DNA from: Massilia sp. W12
GTDB taxonomy: Bacteria; Pseudomonadota; Gammaproteobacteria; Burkholderiales; Burkholderiaceae_D
NCBI RefSeq assembly: GCF_037300705.1
Contig: NZ_CP147776.1
Coordinates: forward strand, 992,001 to 1,056,000
Length of the DNA stretch: 64,000 nucleotides
Direction of reading: 5' to 3'
A model generated the notes under the pieces. That model did no database searches. It was not told the origin of the DNA and worked only from the letters and a program-made list of their open reading frames with translations. This document shows, one piece after another, positions 18,242 to 25,481 of this stretch. The position numbers and the translations under genes are program-made. Position 1 is the stretch's first letter. Each line of letters opens with the position of its first letter.

Positions 18242-19120
18242 ATGAAACTCTCACTTGCAGCAAAATTCAATCTGGTCTTTATTGTGGTGTTCATGGTTGG
18301 CTTTGTCGCTGCCGGCTTTGTCGCCGACCGGCTATTGAAAAACAATGCGCGTGAAGAAACCCTGCGCACTGCGCGTATGCTGATGGATTCCGCGCTGGCG
18401 ACCCGCTCCTACACCACCAAGCAGGTGTTGCCCCTGATTAAACCCTTGATGACGGAAACCTTTCTGCCGCAATCCGTGCCTTCGTATGCCGCCACTGAGC
18501 ATTTGCATGCCTTGCTGGAAAAGTATCCTGCGTTCTCCTACAAAGAAGCGACCTTGAATCCGACCAACCCGCGTGACCGCACCGCCGATTGGGAAGCGGA
18601 TGTGGTGAATGAAATGCGGCGGCAGAACACCACCACCGAAATCGTCGGCGAGCGCGATTCCTCCACCGGACGCTCTTTGTACATGGCCAAGCCTTTGCAA
18701 ATCAAAGACGGCGCCTGCCTGATCTGCCACAGCGTGCCGGAAGCCGCGCCCAAGCCCATGGTGGCGCAATATGGGCCGAATAATGGCTTTGGCTGGAAGC
18801 TCAATGAAATCGTCGGCGCCCAGATCATCTCGGTGCCGATGGATGTGCCGATGAAGCGCGCCGCAGAAATCTGGAACAGCTTCATGCTCTCCCTGTTAGG
18901 CGTGTTCGCCTTCCTGTTTGTGGCGTTAAACGTGATGGTGTATTTCTTCGTGACCCGTCGCATCACCGCACTGGCGCATTTAGCGGATGAAGTCAGCATG
19001 GGTAAATTTGACGCGGCGGAATTCAACACCGGCGGCAGCGATGAAGTCAGCAAACTGGCGCAATCTTTTGGTCGTATGCGCACCAGTCTGGCCAGCGCCA
19101 TGCGTATGCTTGAAGAATGA
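18242..19120 (+). CDS. Membrane sensor with Tll0287-like (DUF3365) haem domain and HAMP
   Basis: A 292-residue protein. TM1 lies near residues 10-28. A periplasmic domain of about 180 residues contains C-L-I-C-H (residues 159-163), a c-type haem-binding CXXCH motif in the position expected of DUF3365/Tll0287-like domains. TM2 lies near 215-238, followed by a HAMP segment ending in S-F-G-R-M-R-T-S-L. There is no kinase or cyclase output. The stop codon overlaps an ATG of the downstream Ser/Thr kinase (ATGA), suggesting the sensor feeds that kinase. A redox or gas-sensing role is an inference. Confidence 0.82.
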   Translation: MKLSLAAKFNLVFIVVFMVGFVAAGFVADRLLKNNAREETLRTARMLMDSALATRSYTTKQVLPLIKPLMTETFLPQSVPSYAATEHLHALLEKYPAFSYKEATLNPTNPRDRTADWEADVVNEMRRQNTTTEIVGERDSSTGRSLYMAKPLQIKDGACLICHSVPEAAPKPMVAQYGPNNGFGWKLNEIVGAQIISVPMDVPMKRAAEIWNSFMLSLLGVFAFLFVALNVMVYFFVTRRITALAHLADEVSMGKFDAAEFNTGGSDEVSKLAQSFGRMRTSLASAMRMLEE

Positions 19121-19134
19121 ATGATGGACACACA

Positions 19135-20670
19135 ATGAGTCTGGAAAAACTTGGCAAATACCGTATCGATGGCGTGCTCGGCAAGGGCGCGATGGGGGTC
19201 GTGTACAAAGGATTTGACCCCTTCATCGAACGGGTGGTGGCGATCAAGAGCATCCACAAGCAACTATTAGCGGAACACCCGGAAATGGGCCTGATCGCGC
19301 GCTTCAAAAATGAGGCGCAGGCGGCAGGCCGCTTAACCCATCCGAATATTGTCGCAGTCTATGAATATGGCGAAACCGAAGACAATGCCTTCATCGCCAT
19401 GGAATATGTGCACAGCACCCCGCTGTCTTCGCTCATGCATGAGGGGCGGCCAAATGACGTGGCGGCAGTGGTGTCGTGGATCTCGCAACTCTTGCGCGCG
19501 CTCGACTATGCGCATGCGCGCGGCGTGGTGCATCGCGATGTGAAACCGGCGAATTTGCTGATTGAACGCGATGGCCATCTCAAAATCACCGATTTTGGCA
19601 TCGCCCGCATTGAAGCCTCCACGCTGACCCAGGTCGGCGCAGTGGTGGGCACGCCTTGCTATATGTCGCCGGAACAATTCAGGGGCCAGACCGCAGATCG
19701 GCGCTCGGATGTGTTTTCGACCGGCGTGCTGTTGTACCAACTGCTGACCGGGGTGCGTCCCTTCAATGGCAGTTCGCATGAAATCATGTACCAGGTCTTG
19801 AATGAAAATCCGCCGCCGCCATCGAGTCATCATGCCGCCCTGGGAAATTTCTTTGATCTGGTGGTGAATAAAGCAATCGCCAAAGATCCGCTGGTGCGCT
19901 ATGACAATGCGCGCAGCTTTATGGAAGCGCTGTTGCAGGCCTATCGGGTCAGCCGTCAGCCTGGCATAGCGGCTGGCGGTGAAGAAGATATGACTGTGCT
20001 GGCCATGCGTGTGCCGCCCGAGCAATTGCAAGAAATCCTGCCGACGCCGCCGCAAGCCCTGCCGGACGCCAGCCAGCTCAACGCCACCTATATGACGGAT
20101 GCGCCGTGGAAGCTGGAAATTCTGCCTGAACTGGAATCCCTGCTGTCCACCCAGATCGGCCCGGTGGCCAAGGTGTTTGTCAAAAAGTCGCTGCAGAATG
20201 CGGAAAGTCTGGACCACTTATGCGAAGACCTGTTGCAGCACATTCCGCATGACAGCGGGCGCACCATGTTTTTGCAAGGGGTGCAGCAATTGCGCAAGAA
20301 AATGGGGGGGAGCGTGTCCGGGATTAATTCCGGCCTCAGTTCGGCCTCGCGCATGTCTTCGCCCGGTATGCGCAGCGGCGGCAGTTTGTCCGGTTTGGGC
20401 AGCGGCATGAAAACCAGCGCGGCGGCGAATCGCAGCGGGATTTTGCGCACCGGCCTCAACACCACCGCTCTTGGCCCGTCCCTGACGCCGGAATTGCAAG
20501 CGCAGGCGGAACAGCGCCTGACTGCCTACATCGGCCCGATCGCCAAAATTGTCTGTAAGCGCGCCGCCGGCAAGACTGCGAATGCGCACGAGTTTTACCA
20601 CTTGCTGGCGGATAATCTGGCCAGTGAAGCTGAGCGCAGCAAGTTTCTGCGCGAGTGCGGCTTGAACTGA
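19135..20670 (+). CDS. Hanks-type serine/threonine protein kinase with duplicated C-terminal domain
   Basis: The kinase domain spans roughly residues 8-270. Motifs are G-K-G-A-M-G-V-V-Y-K (P-loop), A-I-K-S-I, H-R-D-V-K-P-A-N-L-L (catalytic loop), D-F-G-I-A-R, and G-T-P-C-Y-M-S-P-E-Q. All catalytic residues are present. There is no membrane segment. The C-terminal part holds two related helical modules, each with I-G-P-(V/I)-A-K, joined by a Gly/Ser/Met-rich linker (about residues 390-430). The start chosen is MSLEKLGKYRI. An ATG 18 bases upstream overlaps the sensor stop and is an equally plausible translationally coupled start. It probably acts with the haem-type sensor encoded immediately before it. 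Confidence 0.9.
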   Translation: MSLEKLGKYRIDGVLGKGAMGVVYKGFDPFIERVVAIKSIHKQLLAEHPEMGLIARFKNEAQAAGRLTHPNIVAVYEYGETEDNAFIAMEYVHSTPLSSLMHEGRPNDVAAVVSWISQLLRALDYAHARGVVHRDVKPANLLIERDGHLKITDFGIARIEASTLTQVGAVVGTPCYMSPEQFRGQTADRRSDVFSTGVLLYQLLTGVRPFNGSSHEIMYQVLNENPPPPSSHHAALGNFFDLVVNKAIAKDPLVRYDNARSFMEALLQAYRVSRQPGIAAGGEEDMTVLAMRVPPEQLQEILPTPPQALPDASQLNATYMTDAPWKLEILPELESLLSTQIGPVAKVFVKKSLQNAESLDHLCEDLLQHIPHDSGRTMFLQGVQQLRKKMGGSVSGINSGLSSASRMSSPGMRSGGSLSGLGSGMKTSAAANRSGILRTGLNTTALGPSLTPELQAQAEQRLTAYIGPIAKIVCKRAAGKTANAHEFYHLLADNLASEAERSKFLRECGLN

Positions 20671-20673
20671 GCC

Positions 20674-22185
20674 ATGATCAGCGCGGCCGATTATCAAACA
20701 CTGGATGGGATTGGATTAGCCCAGGCGCTGCGCAGCGGCGCACTCGGTCATGAAGAATTGCTGCAAGCCATGCTGGGCGAAATTGAGCGCCTCAATCCGC
20801 GTTTGAATGTGGTGTATCGCAGCATGCCGGAACTGGCGCGGCAAATGCTGCCGGCGGCGCGCAACGCTGACGGGGCATTGGCCGGTTTGCCGATTCTGCT
20901 CAAAGATTTGTTAGCTGACGTGGCCGGCTATCCGACTGCCAGCGGCAGCCGCCTGTTAGCGCAATGGACGCCGCAACAAGACGCCGAGATTGTGCGCCGC
21001 TACCGCCAAGCCGGTTTGATTTTCCTCGGTAAAACCACAACTCCTGAATTTGGCGTGCTGCCGGTCACCGAGTCTGCTTTGAGCGGCGTCAGCTGCAACC
21101 CCTGGGACGTGAAGCGCACTTGCGGCGGCTCTAGTGGTGGTGCGGCGGCTGCAGTGGCGGCCCGCATCGTGCCGATTGCGCATGGCGGCGATGGCGGCGG
21201 TTCAATCCGCATTCCGGCATCCAACTGCGGCGTTTTCGGCTTGAAACCGGGGCGCGGCAGCTCGCCATGCGGCCCGCTGTTTGCCGAATTCTGGCAAGGT
21301 CTGGTGGAGCAGCATGTGCTTACCCGCAGCGTGCGCGACAGCGCCGCCATGCTGGATATCATGCTCGACGGTGCGGATTGGGGCGATGCCCATGTGCGCA
21401 TGGCGCCGCCGCAGCCGTTTTTACAGCAAATCGAACACAAATTGCCGCGTCTGCGGATCGCCTGCAGTCTGACCCCGCCCATGGGCGGCGCCCCATGTCC
21501 CGAAGTCGTGGCGGCGCATCAGCACAGCATCAATCTATTGCGCAGCCTGGGACATGAAGTCGAGCTTGCCAGCCCGCCCTTGGACAGTGCGGATGAATTA
21601 TGCCGCGTGATGCTGGTGGTGGTTTGCGCCGAGCTGGCGAATTTGTGGCGCAGCGCGCCGCAACTCCTGGGCCGCACAATCGATTGGCGCGAAGTGGAGG
21701 CCGGCAATCTGGTGTTGGCGCGCATGGGAGAAAAAATGTCCGCCGGCGAATTGGCCTGGGCGCGCAGCACGGCGTTGCGGCAAACCCGCATTCTGCAAAC
21801 ATTTTTCCAACGCTATGACCTGTTGCTAACCCCGGTCACCAATCAGCTGCCGGCCCTGCACGGGGCTTTGTCCACCAGCAAACATGAAGATGCGCTGGCG
21901 CAGTTTCTGCTGGGGCGGCTGGGTTGGAGCGTGATGCTGCGCTTGCCGGCGATGCGCAATATGGTGGCGCAAAATCTTGGCCGCGTCATGCACTATCTGG
22001 GCTGGACGATTCCTTTTAATATGAGCGGGCACCCGGCCATGAGCGTGCCGCTGTATTGGACGGAGCAAGGCTTGCCGCTGGGAACGCATGTGGTCGCGCC
22101 GATGGGGCAGGAAGGGCGGCTATTGCAACTGGCGCATGAACTGGAATTGGCGCAACCCTGGGCGCAACGCCGCCCGCAAACATAA
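20674..22185 (+). CDS. Amidase signature enzyme
   Basis: A 503-residue amidase of the Ser-cisSer-Lys class. Catalytic residues are visible: Lys77 in P-I-L-L-K-D-L, Ser153 in G-G-S-S-G-G and Ser177 in G-D-G-G-G-S-I-R-I-P, with the 24-residue spacing typical of the family. No GatB or GatC is adjacent, and GatA-specific context is lacking, so this is probably a stand-alone amidase acting on a small amide or aryl-amide substrate. It follows the Ser/Thr kinase by three bases and may be co-transcribed. Cytoplasmic; no signal peptide. Confidence 0.88.
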   Translation: MISAADYQTLDGIGLAQALRSGALGHEELLQAMLGEIERLNPRLNVVYRSMPELARQMLPAARNADGALAGLPILLKDLLADVAGYPTASGSRLLAQWTPQQDAEIVRRYRQAGLIFLGKTTTPEFGVLPVTESALSGVSCNPWDVKRTCGGSSGGAAAAVAARIVPIAHGGDGGGSIRIPASNCGVFGLKPGRGSSPCGPLFAEFWQGLVEQHVLTRSVRDSAAMLDIMLDGADWGDAHVRMAPPQPFLQQIEHKLPRLRIACSLTPPMGGAPCPEVVAAHQHSINLLRSLGHEVELASPPLDSADELCRVMLVVVCAELANLWRSAPQLLGRTIDWREVEAGNLVLARMGEKMSAGELAWARSTALRQTRILQTFFQRYDLLLTPVTNQLPALHGALSTSKHEDALAQFLLGRLGWSVMLRLPAMRNMVAQNLGRVMHYLGWTIPFNMSGHPAMSVPLYWTEQGLPLGTHVVAPMGQEGRLLQLAHELELAQPWAQRRPQT

Positions 22186-22190
22186 ATCAT

Positions 22191-23024
22191 ATGGATAGCA
22201 TACACGCCGCCTTGCCGCCCAATTGTGATGCCTTGGGCCTGCCGCACCCGTCCTGCCAGCCCGGTTTGGATGATGTTCGTATCGTGTCCCTGGTGCCATC
22301 GCTGACGGAGCTGCTGTTCGCCTTGGGCCTGGGGCCGTACATAGTGGGACGCACCGGTTTTTGTATGCACCCGCGCCGCATCGTCAAAAGCGTGGCCAAA
22401 GTGGGCGGCACCAAGGATGTCAATCTGGATAAAATCCGCCGCCTCGCACCCACCCATTTGCTGGTGAATATCGACGAAAATGAAAAGCCCTGCGTGGAAC
22501 AGCTGGCGCAATTCATTCCGCATGTACTGGTCACACACCCTTGCACCCTGCACGATAATTTCACCTTATACCGTTTTCTGGGCGAGGTGTTTTCGCGTCA
22601 GCGTCAGGCTGAAAATCTATGCCGCGCTTTGCAGCGCGGAGTGGATGCCTTGCCAGCGGCGCCGGCGCTAGAGGAAGTCTTGTATTGCATTTGGCGCGAT
22701 CCCTGGATGAGCATCGGACGCGGCACTTATATCAGTCATATGCTGTCCCTGATCGGCTGGCAAAGCTGGCAGCCGCCAGTCGCGCCGGGGGAAGAGGAAA
22801 AGCGTTATCCGGTGTTCAGCTGGGAACAGGTGGCGGCCAGACCGCCGGCCCGCATTTTGCTCTCCAGCGAACCCTACCGTTTTGAATTGCCGCACGCGCA
22901 CGCCTTGCAGCAGCAAACCGGTTTGCCGGTGCAATTGGTGGATGGCGAGATGTTTTCCTGGTTCGGCAGCCGCGCTGTGTATGGGGTGGAGTATTTGCGC
23001 GCTTTGCGCGCAGCCGCGCTGTAA
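22191..23024 (+). CDS. BtuF-like helical-backbone substrate-binding protein, no signal peptide
   Basis: A 277-residue protein with the cobalamin/siderophore-binding fold: R-I-V-S-L-V-P-S-L-T-E-L-L-F-A-L-G at residues 30-46, then a helical backbone and C-terminal lobe with W-E-Q-V-A-A-R-P-P-A-R-I-L-L. The N-terminus (M-D-S-I-H-A-A-L-P-P) is not a signal peptide, so it is predicted to stay cytoplasmic. No ABC permease or ATPase genes are nearby. Stand-alone cytosolic BtuF-like proteins are common in proteobacteria and their role is unclear. It begins five bases after the amidase. Confidence 0.75.
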   Translation: MDSIHAALPPNCDALGLPHPSCQPGLDDVRIVSLVPSLTELLFALGLGPYIVGRTGFCMHPRRIVKSVAKVGGTKDVNLDKIRRLAPTHLLVNIDENEKPCVEQLAQFIPHVLVTHPCTLHDNFTLYRFLGEVFSRQRQAENLCRALQRGVDALPAAPALEEVLYCIWRDPWMSIGRGTYISHMLSLIGWQSWQPPVAPGEEEKRYPVFSWEQVAARPPARILLSSEPYRFELPHAHALQQQTGLPVQLVDGEMFSWFGSRAVYGVEYLRALRAAAL

Positions 23025-23028
23025 AACA

Positions 23029-23052
23029 TTGCGCCGCCCGCAGGCGGCGCAA
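23029..23052. terminator. GC-rich hairpin between convergent genes
   Basis: A perfect 10-base stem TTGCGCCGCC/GGCGGCGCAA with a CGCA loop lies between the convergent BtuF-like and HPF-like genes. A U tract is missing, so termination efficiency is uncertain. Confidence 0.55.
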
Positions 23053-23071
23053 CAGGGGGGACTGGCAGTGC

Positions 23072-23416
23072 TCAGTGTTCGGTTCTGCCGCTGCGCACCT
23101 TCATCTCATGCAAGCGGCCCAAGGCGCTGTCCACACTGCGCTTGAGTTTGTCGGCGGCGCCGGCAATCGCTTGATGCAGGCTGGGGCCGTTGTCGCTGAC
23201 CGCGATTGGCTGTTGATGCGCCACACGCGCCTCAATCAGGCAACGGTTTTCGCCATCCGCGCCTTTTTCACGATTCGCTTCAGACAGGTGCACTTCGACG
23301 CGGGTGATTTGTTCAGCAAAATGATGCAGGGCATCGCGTACAGTTTTTTCGACGTGCTGCATCAAAGGCTCATGCAGTTCGACACTGTTATCGGCATTCA
23401 CAATTACTTGCAACAT
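23072..23416 (-). CDS. HPF/RaiA-family ribosome-associated protein
   Basis: A 114-residue protein starting M-L-Q-V-I-V-N-A-D. It has the beta-alpha fold pattern of ribosome hibernation factors: E-K-T-V-R-D-A-L-H-H-F near residue 25, I-T-R-V-E-V-H-L-S-E, then A-I-A-G-A-A-D-K-L-K-R-S-V-D near 85. The basic C-terminal tail is short, as in HPF. It differs from classical HPF enough that annotation pipelines usually call it simply an HPF/RaiA-family protein. The longer frame upstream was rejected because conserved residues start at this ATG. It likely binds the 30S subunit in stationary phase or stress. Confidence 0.8.
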   Translation of the reverse strand: MLQVIVNADNSVELHEPLMQHVEKTVRDALHHFAEQITRVEVHLSEANREKGADGENRCLIEARVAHQQPIAVSDNGPSLHQAIAGAADKLKRSVDSALGRLHEMKVRSGRTEH

Positions 23417-23585
23417 GGCATCCTCTTTACGGTAAATGCGCCAGACGCCGGTGCTGTGTTTGACAGCGCTGTTTGACTTGGAAAAACTGTCTGGCGCTGA
23501 ATTCATCATACGCCTAAAGCCGGGCGTATCCCGTAATTGCGCAGCAAATTTTCACCTGCTTGTGGTTTTTCCCGGCAGGTTTTTT

Positions 23586-24869
23586 TCAGTGCCCGGCGTT
23601 TTGCACGGGTTCTGGAAAACGGTCCATGCGCGACAGCGCAGGAAAGCGCCAGGCCCACAAGGCGGTGACGCACAAGGTGGCGGCGCCGCCAAAGATAATC
23701 GCCGGCAATAAGCCGAACCAGCTGGCGGTCAAACCGGATTCAAATTCGCCCAGCTCATTCGAGGCGCCGATGAAGACCGCATTCACCGCGCTGACGCGGC
23801 CACGGATGGCGTCCGGGGTTTCCAGCTGCACCAGCAAATGCCGCACATACACGCTCACCATATCGCCGGCACCTAATAAAAACAGCATGGGCAGGGCCAG
23901 CCACAGGCTGGCGGACAGGCCGATCACCAGCGTCGCCACGCCATACAGCGCAACCCCGGCAAACAGCGTCGGGCCGACCTTGCGTGTAATCGGGCGCCAG
24001 GCCAGCAGCGTGGAGGTGAAAATCGCGCCCAGCGCAGGCATGGAACGCATCAAGCCCAGCGCGCTTGAGTCCGCCTGCAAGACATCATGCGCATACGCCG
24101 GCAGCAGGGCGGTGACGCCGCCAAACAGCACTGCGAATAAATCCAGCGACATCGCGCCCAACACCACCGGACGCTTGCGCACAAAATGAATCCCTTCCAG
24201 CAGCGAACTCCAGGTGGCCGCACGCGCCGGCGCCGCTTGCGCATTCGGCCGCGTGCACAGCATCAGCGCGCAAGACAAGAGCAGCAGCGCGGCGGAACTC
24301 AGATACACCGTCAGCGGCCCGGCCAGATACAGCAAACCGCCCAGCGCAGGGCCGGCGATGACGGCGACATGGAAGGATGAGGAAGACAAGGCGAGCGCGC
24401 GGCTGAAATGCTGTGGCGGCACGAGATTGATCAAAATCGCTTGATTCGCCGTCATCATGAAAGCGCGCGCGCAGCCAAATAAAAACAGAGTGGCGAAGAT
24501 CGGCGTCACACTGCGCAAGCCGGCATGGCTGAACCAGGCCAGCAAAGCCGCGCACAATAATTGCACCGCAAAACACAGCGCGATGATGCGGCGGCGCGGG
24601 TAGCGGTCAGCCGCATGGCCGGCGATCAAGATTAATAAAAAGAAGGGTGCGAACTGGGCTAAACCGACATAACCCAAATCCATCACATTGCGCGTCATTT
24701 GATACACCTGCCAGCCAATCGCCACGCTTTGCATTTGCACCGCCAGCGTGCCCAGCACGCGCGCACTTAAATACAGGCTGAAATTTTTGTGGCGCAGCAC
24801 GCTCAAGGCGCTGCCGGCCTGCTCTGGGGTTTCCTGCGCTTGGCCGGTGGTAGCGGAAGGCTTGGACAT
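23586..24869 (-). CDS. MFS transporter (EntS-like)
   Basis: A 427-residue permease with about 12 hydrophobic segments. The MFS loop 2-3 signature appears as G-H-A-A-D-R-Y-P-R-R-R-I near residue 83. The first helix block S-A-R-V-L-G-T-L-A-V-Q-M-Q-S-V-A-I-G-W-Q resembles the MFS_3 group, which includes enterobactin exporter EntS. The substrate cannot be told from sequence. Nothing nearby makes a siderophore, so a drug or metabolite efflux role is as likely. Divergent from the DUF1178 gene. Confidence 0.88.
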   Translation of the reverse strand: MSKPSATTGQAQETPEQAGSALSVLRHKNFSLYLSARVLGTLAVQMQSVAIGWQVYQMTRNVMDLGYVGLAQFAPFFLLILIAGHAADRYPRRRIIALCFAVQLLCAALLAWFSHAGLRSVTPIFATLFLFGCARAFMMTANQAILINLVPPQHFSRALALSSSSFHVAVIAGPALGGLLYLAGPLTVYLSSAALLLLSCALMLCTRPNAQAAPARAATWSSLLEGIHFVRKRPVVLGAMSLDLFAVLFGGVTALLPAYAHDVLQADSSALGLMRSMPALGAIFTSTLLAWRPITRKVGPTLFAGVALYGVATLVIGLSASLWLALPMLFLLGAGDMVSVYVRHLLVQLETPDAIRGRVSAVNAVFIGASNELGEFESGLTASWFGLLPAIIFGGAATLCVTALWAWRFPALSRMDRFPEPVQNAGH

Positions 24870-25034
24870 AAGGACTTGAAAAGTGGCGCGCCAGCCTTAT
24901 TTGGCGGGATTGCGCTGTAACGCAAAAAATCAAACATTTTTATATTGTGCCTGAATCCGTGTCAATCTGTGCTGGCGCGGGCCGGCTTTCGGATTACACT
25001 GAAACGTTGGCGCAAGCAGTGCGCAGGAGTTTGC

Positions 25035-25466
25035 ATGAAAGTCTATAACCTCAGATGTGAAGCGGGCGGCCATGGCTTTGAAGGCTGGTTTGCTTCGCAA
25101 GCCGATTATGAACAGCAAAAAGCAAGCGGTTTGCTGTGCTGTCCGGTGTGCGGCAGCGCGCAAGTCGAAAAAACGCTATCCGCACCGCGTTTGAATTTGA
25201 AAGGCGGCCACAGCCAGGCAGAGGAAAAATCGCCGGCCCTGCAGGCGCAAGCCCGTTTGCTGCAATTGGCGCGGGAATTGATCGCCAATACCGAAGACGT
25301 GGGCGAGCGCTTTGCCGAAGAAGCGCGCAAAATGCATTATCAGGAAAGCGAGGCGCGCAATATCCGTGGCAAAGTCAGCGCGGATGAGCGCGAGGCTTTA
25401 TTGGACGAGGGCATCGCCGTATTGCCTTTACCCATTCTGGAAGGCATGGACGGGCCGTTGCAATAA
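25035..25466 (+). CDS. DUF1178 family protein
   Basis: A 143-residue protein of unknown function, conserved in alpha- and betaproteobacteria. The N-terminus M-K-V-Y-N-L-R-C followed by F-E-G-W-F is the family hallmark. A C-C-P-V-C-G-S segment (near residue 36) with Cys8 could bind zinc. The C-terminal helix carries the conserved E-E-A-R-K-M-H-Y and the R-G-K-V-S-A-D-E block. The start was chosen at this hallmark; an upstream in-frame ATG is not conserved in character. Confidence 0.9.
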   Translation: MKVYNLRCEAGGHGFEGWFASQADYEQQKASGLLCCPVCGSAQVEKTLSAPRLNLKGGHSQAEEKSPALQAQARLLQLARELIANTEDVGERFAEEARKMHYQESEARNIRGKVSADEREALLDEGIAVLPLPILEGMDGPLQ

Positions 25467-25481
25467 CGCGGCCCGCGCAGA

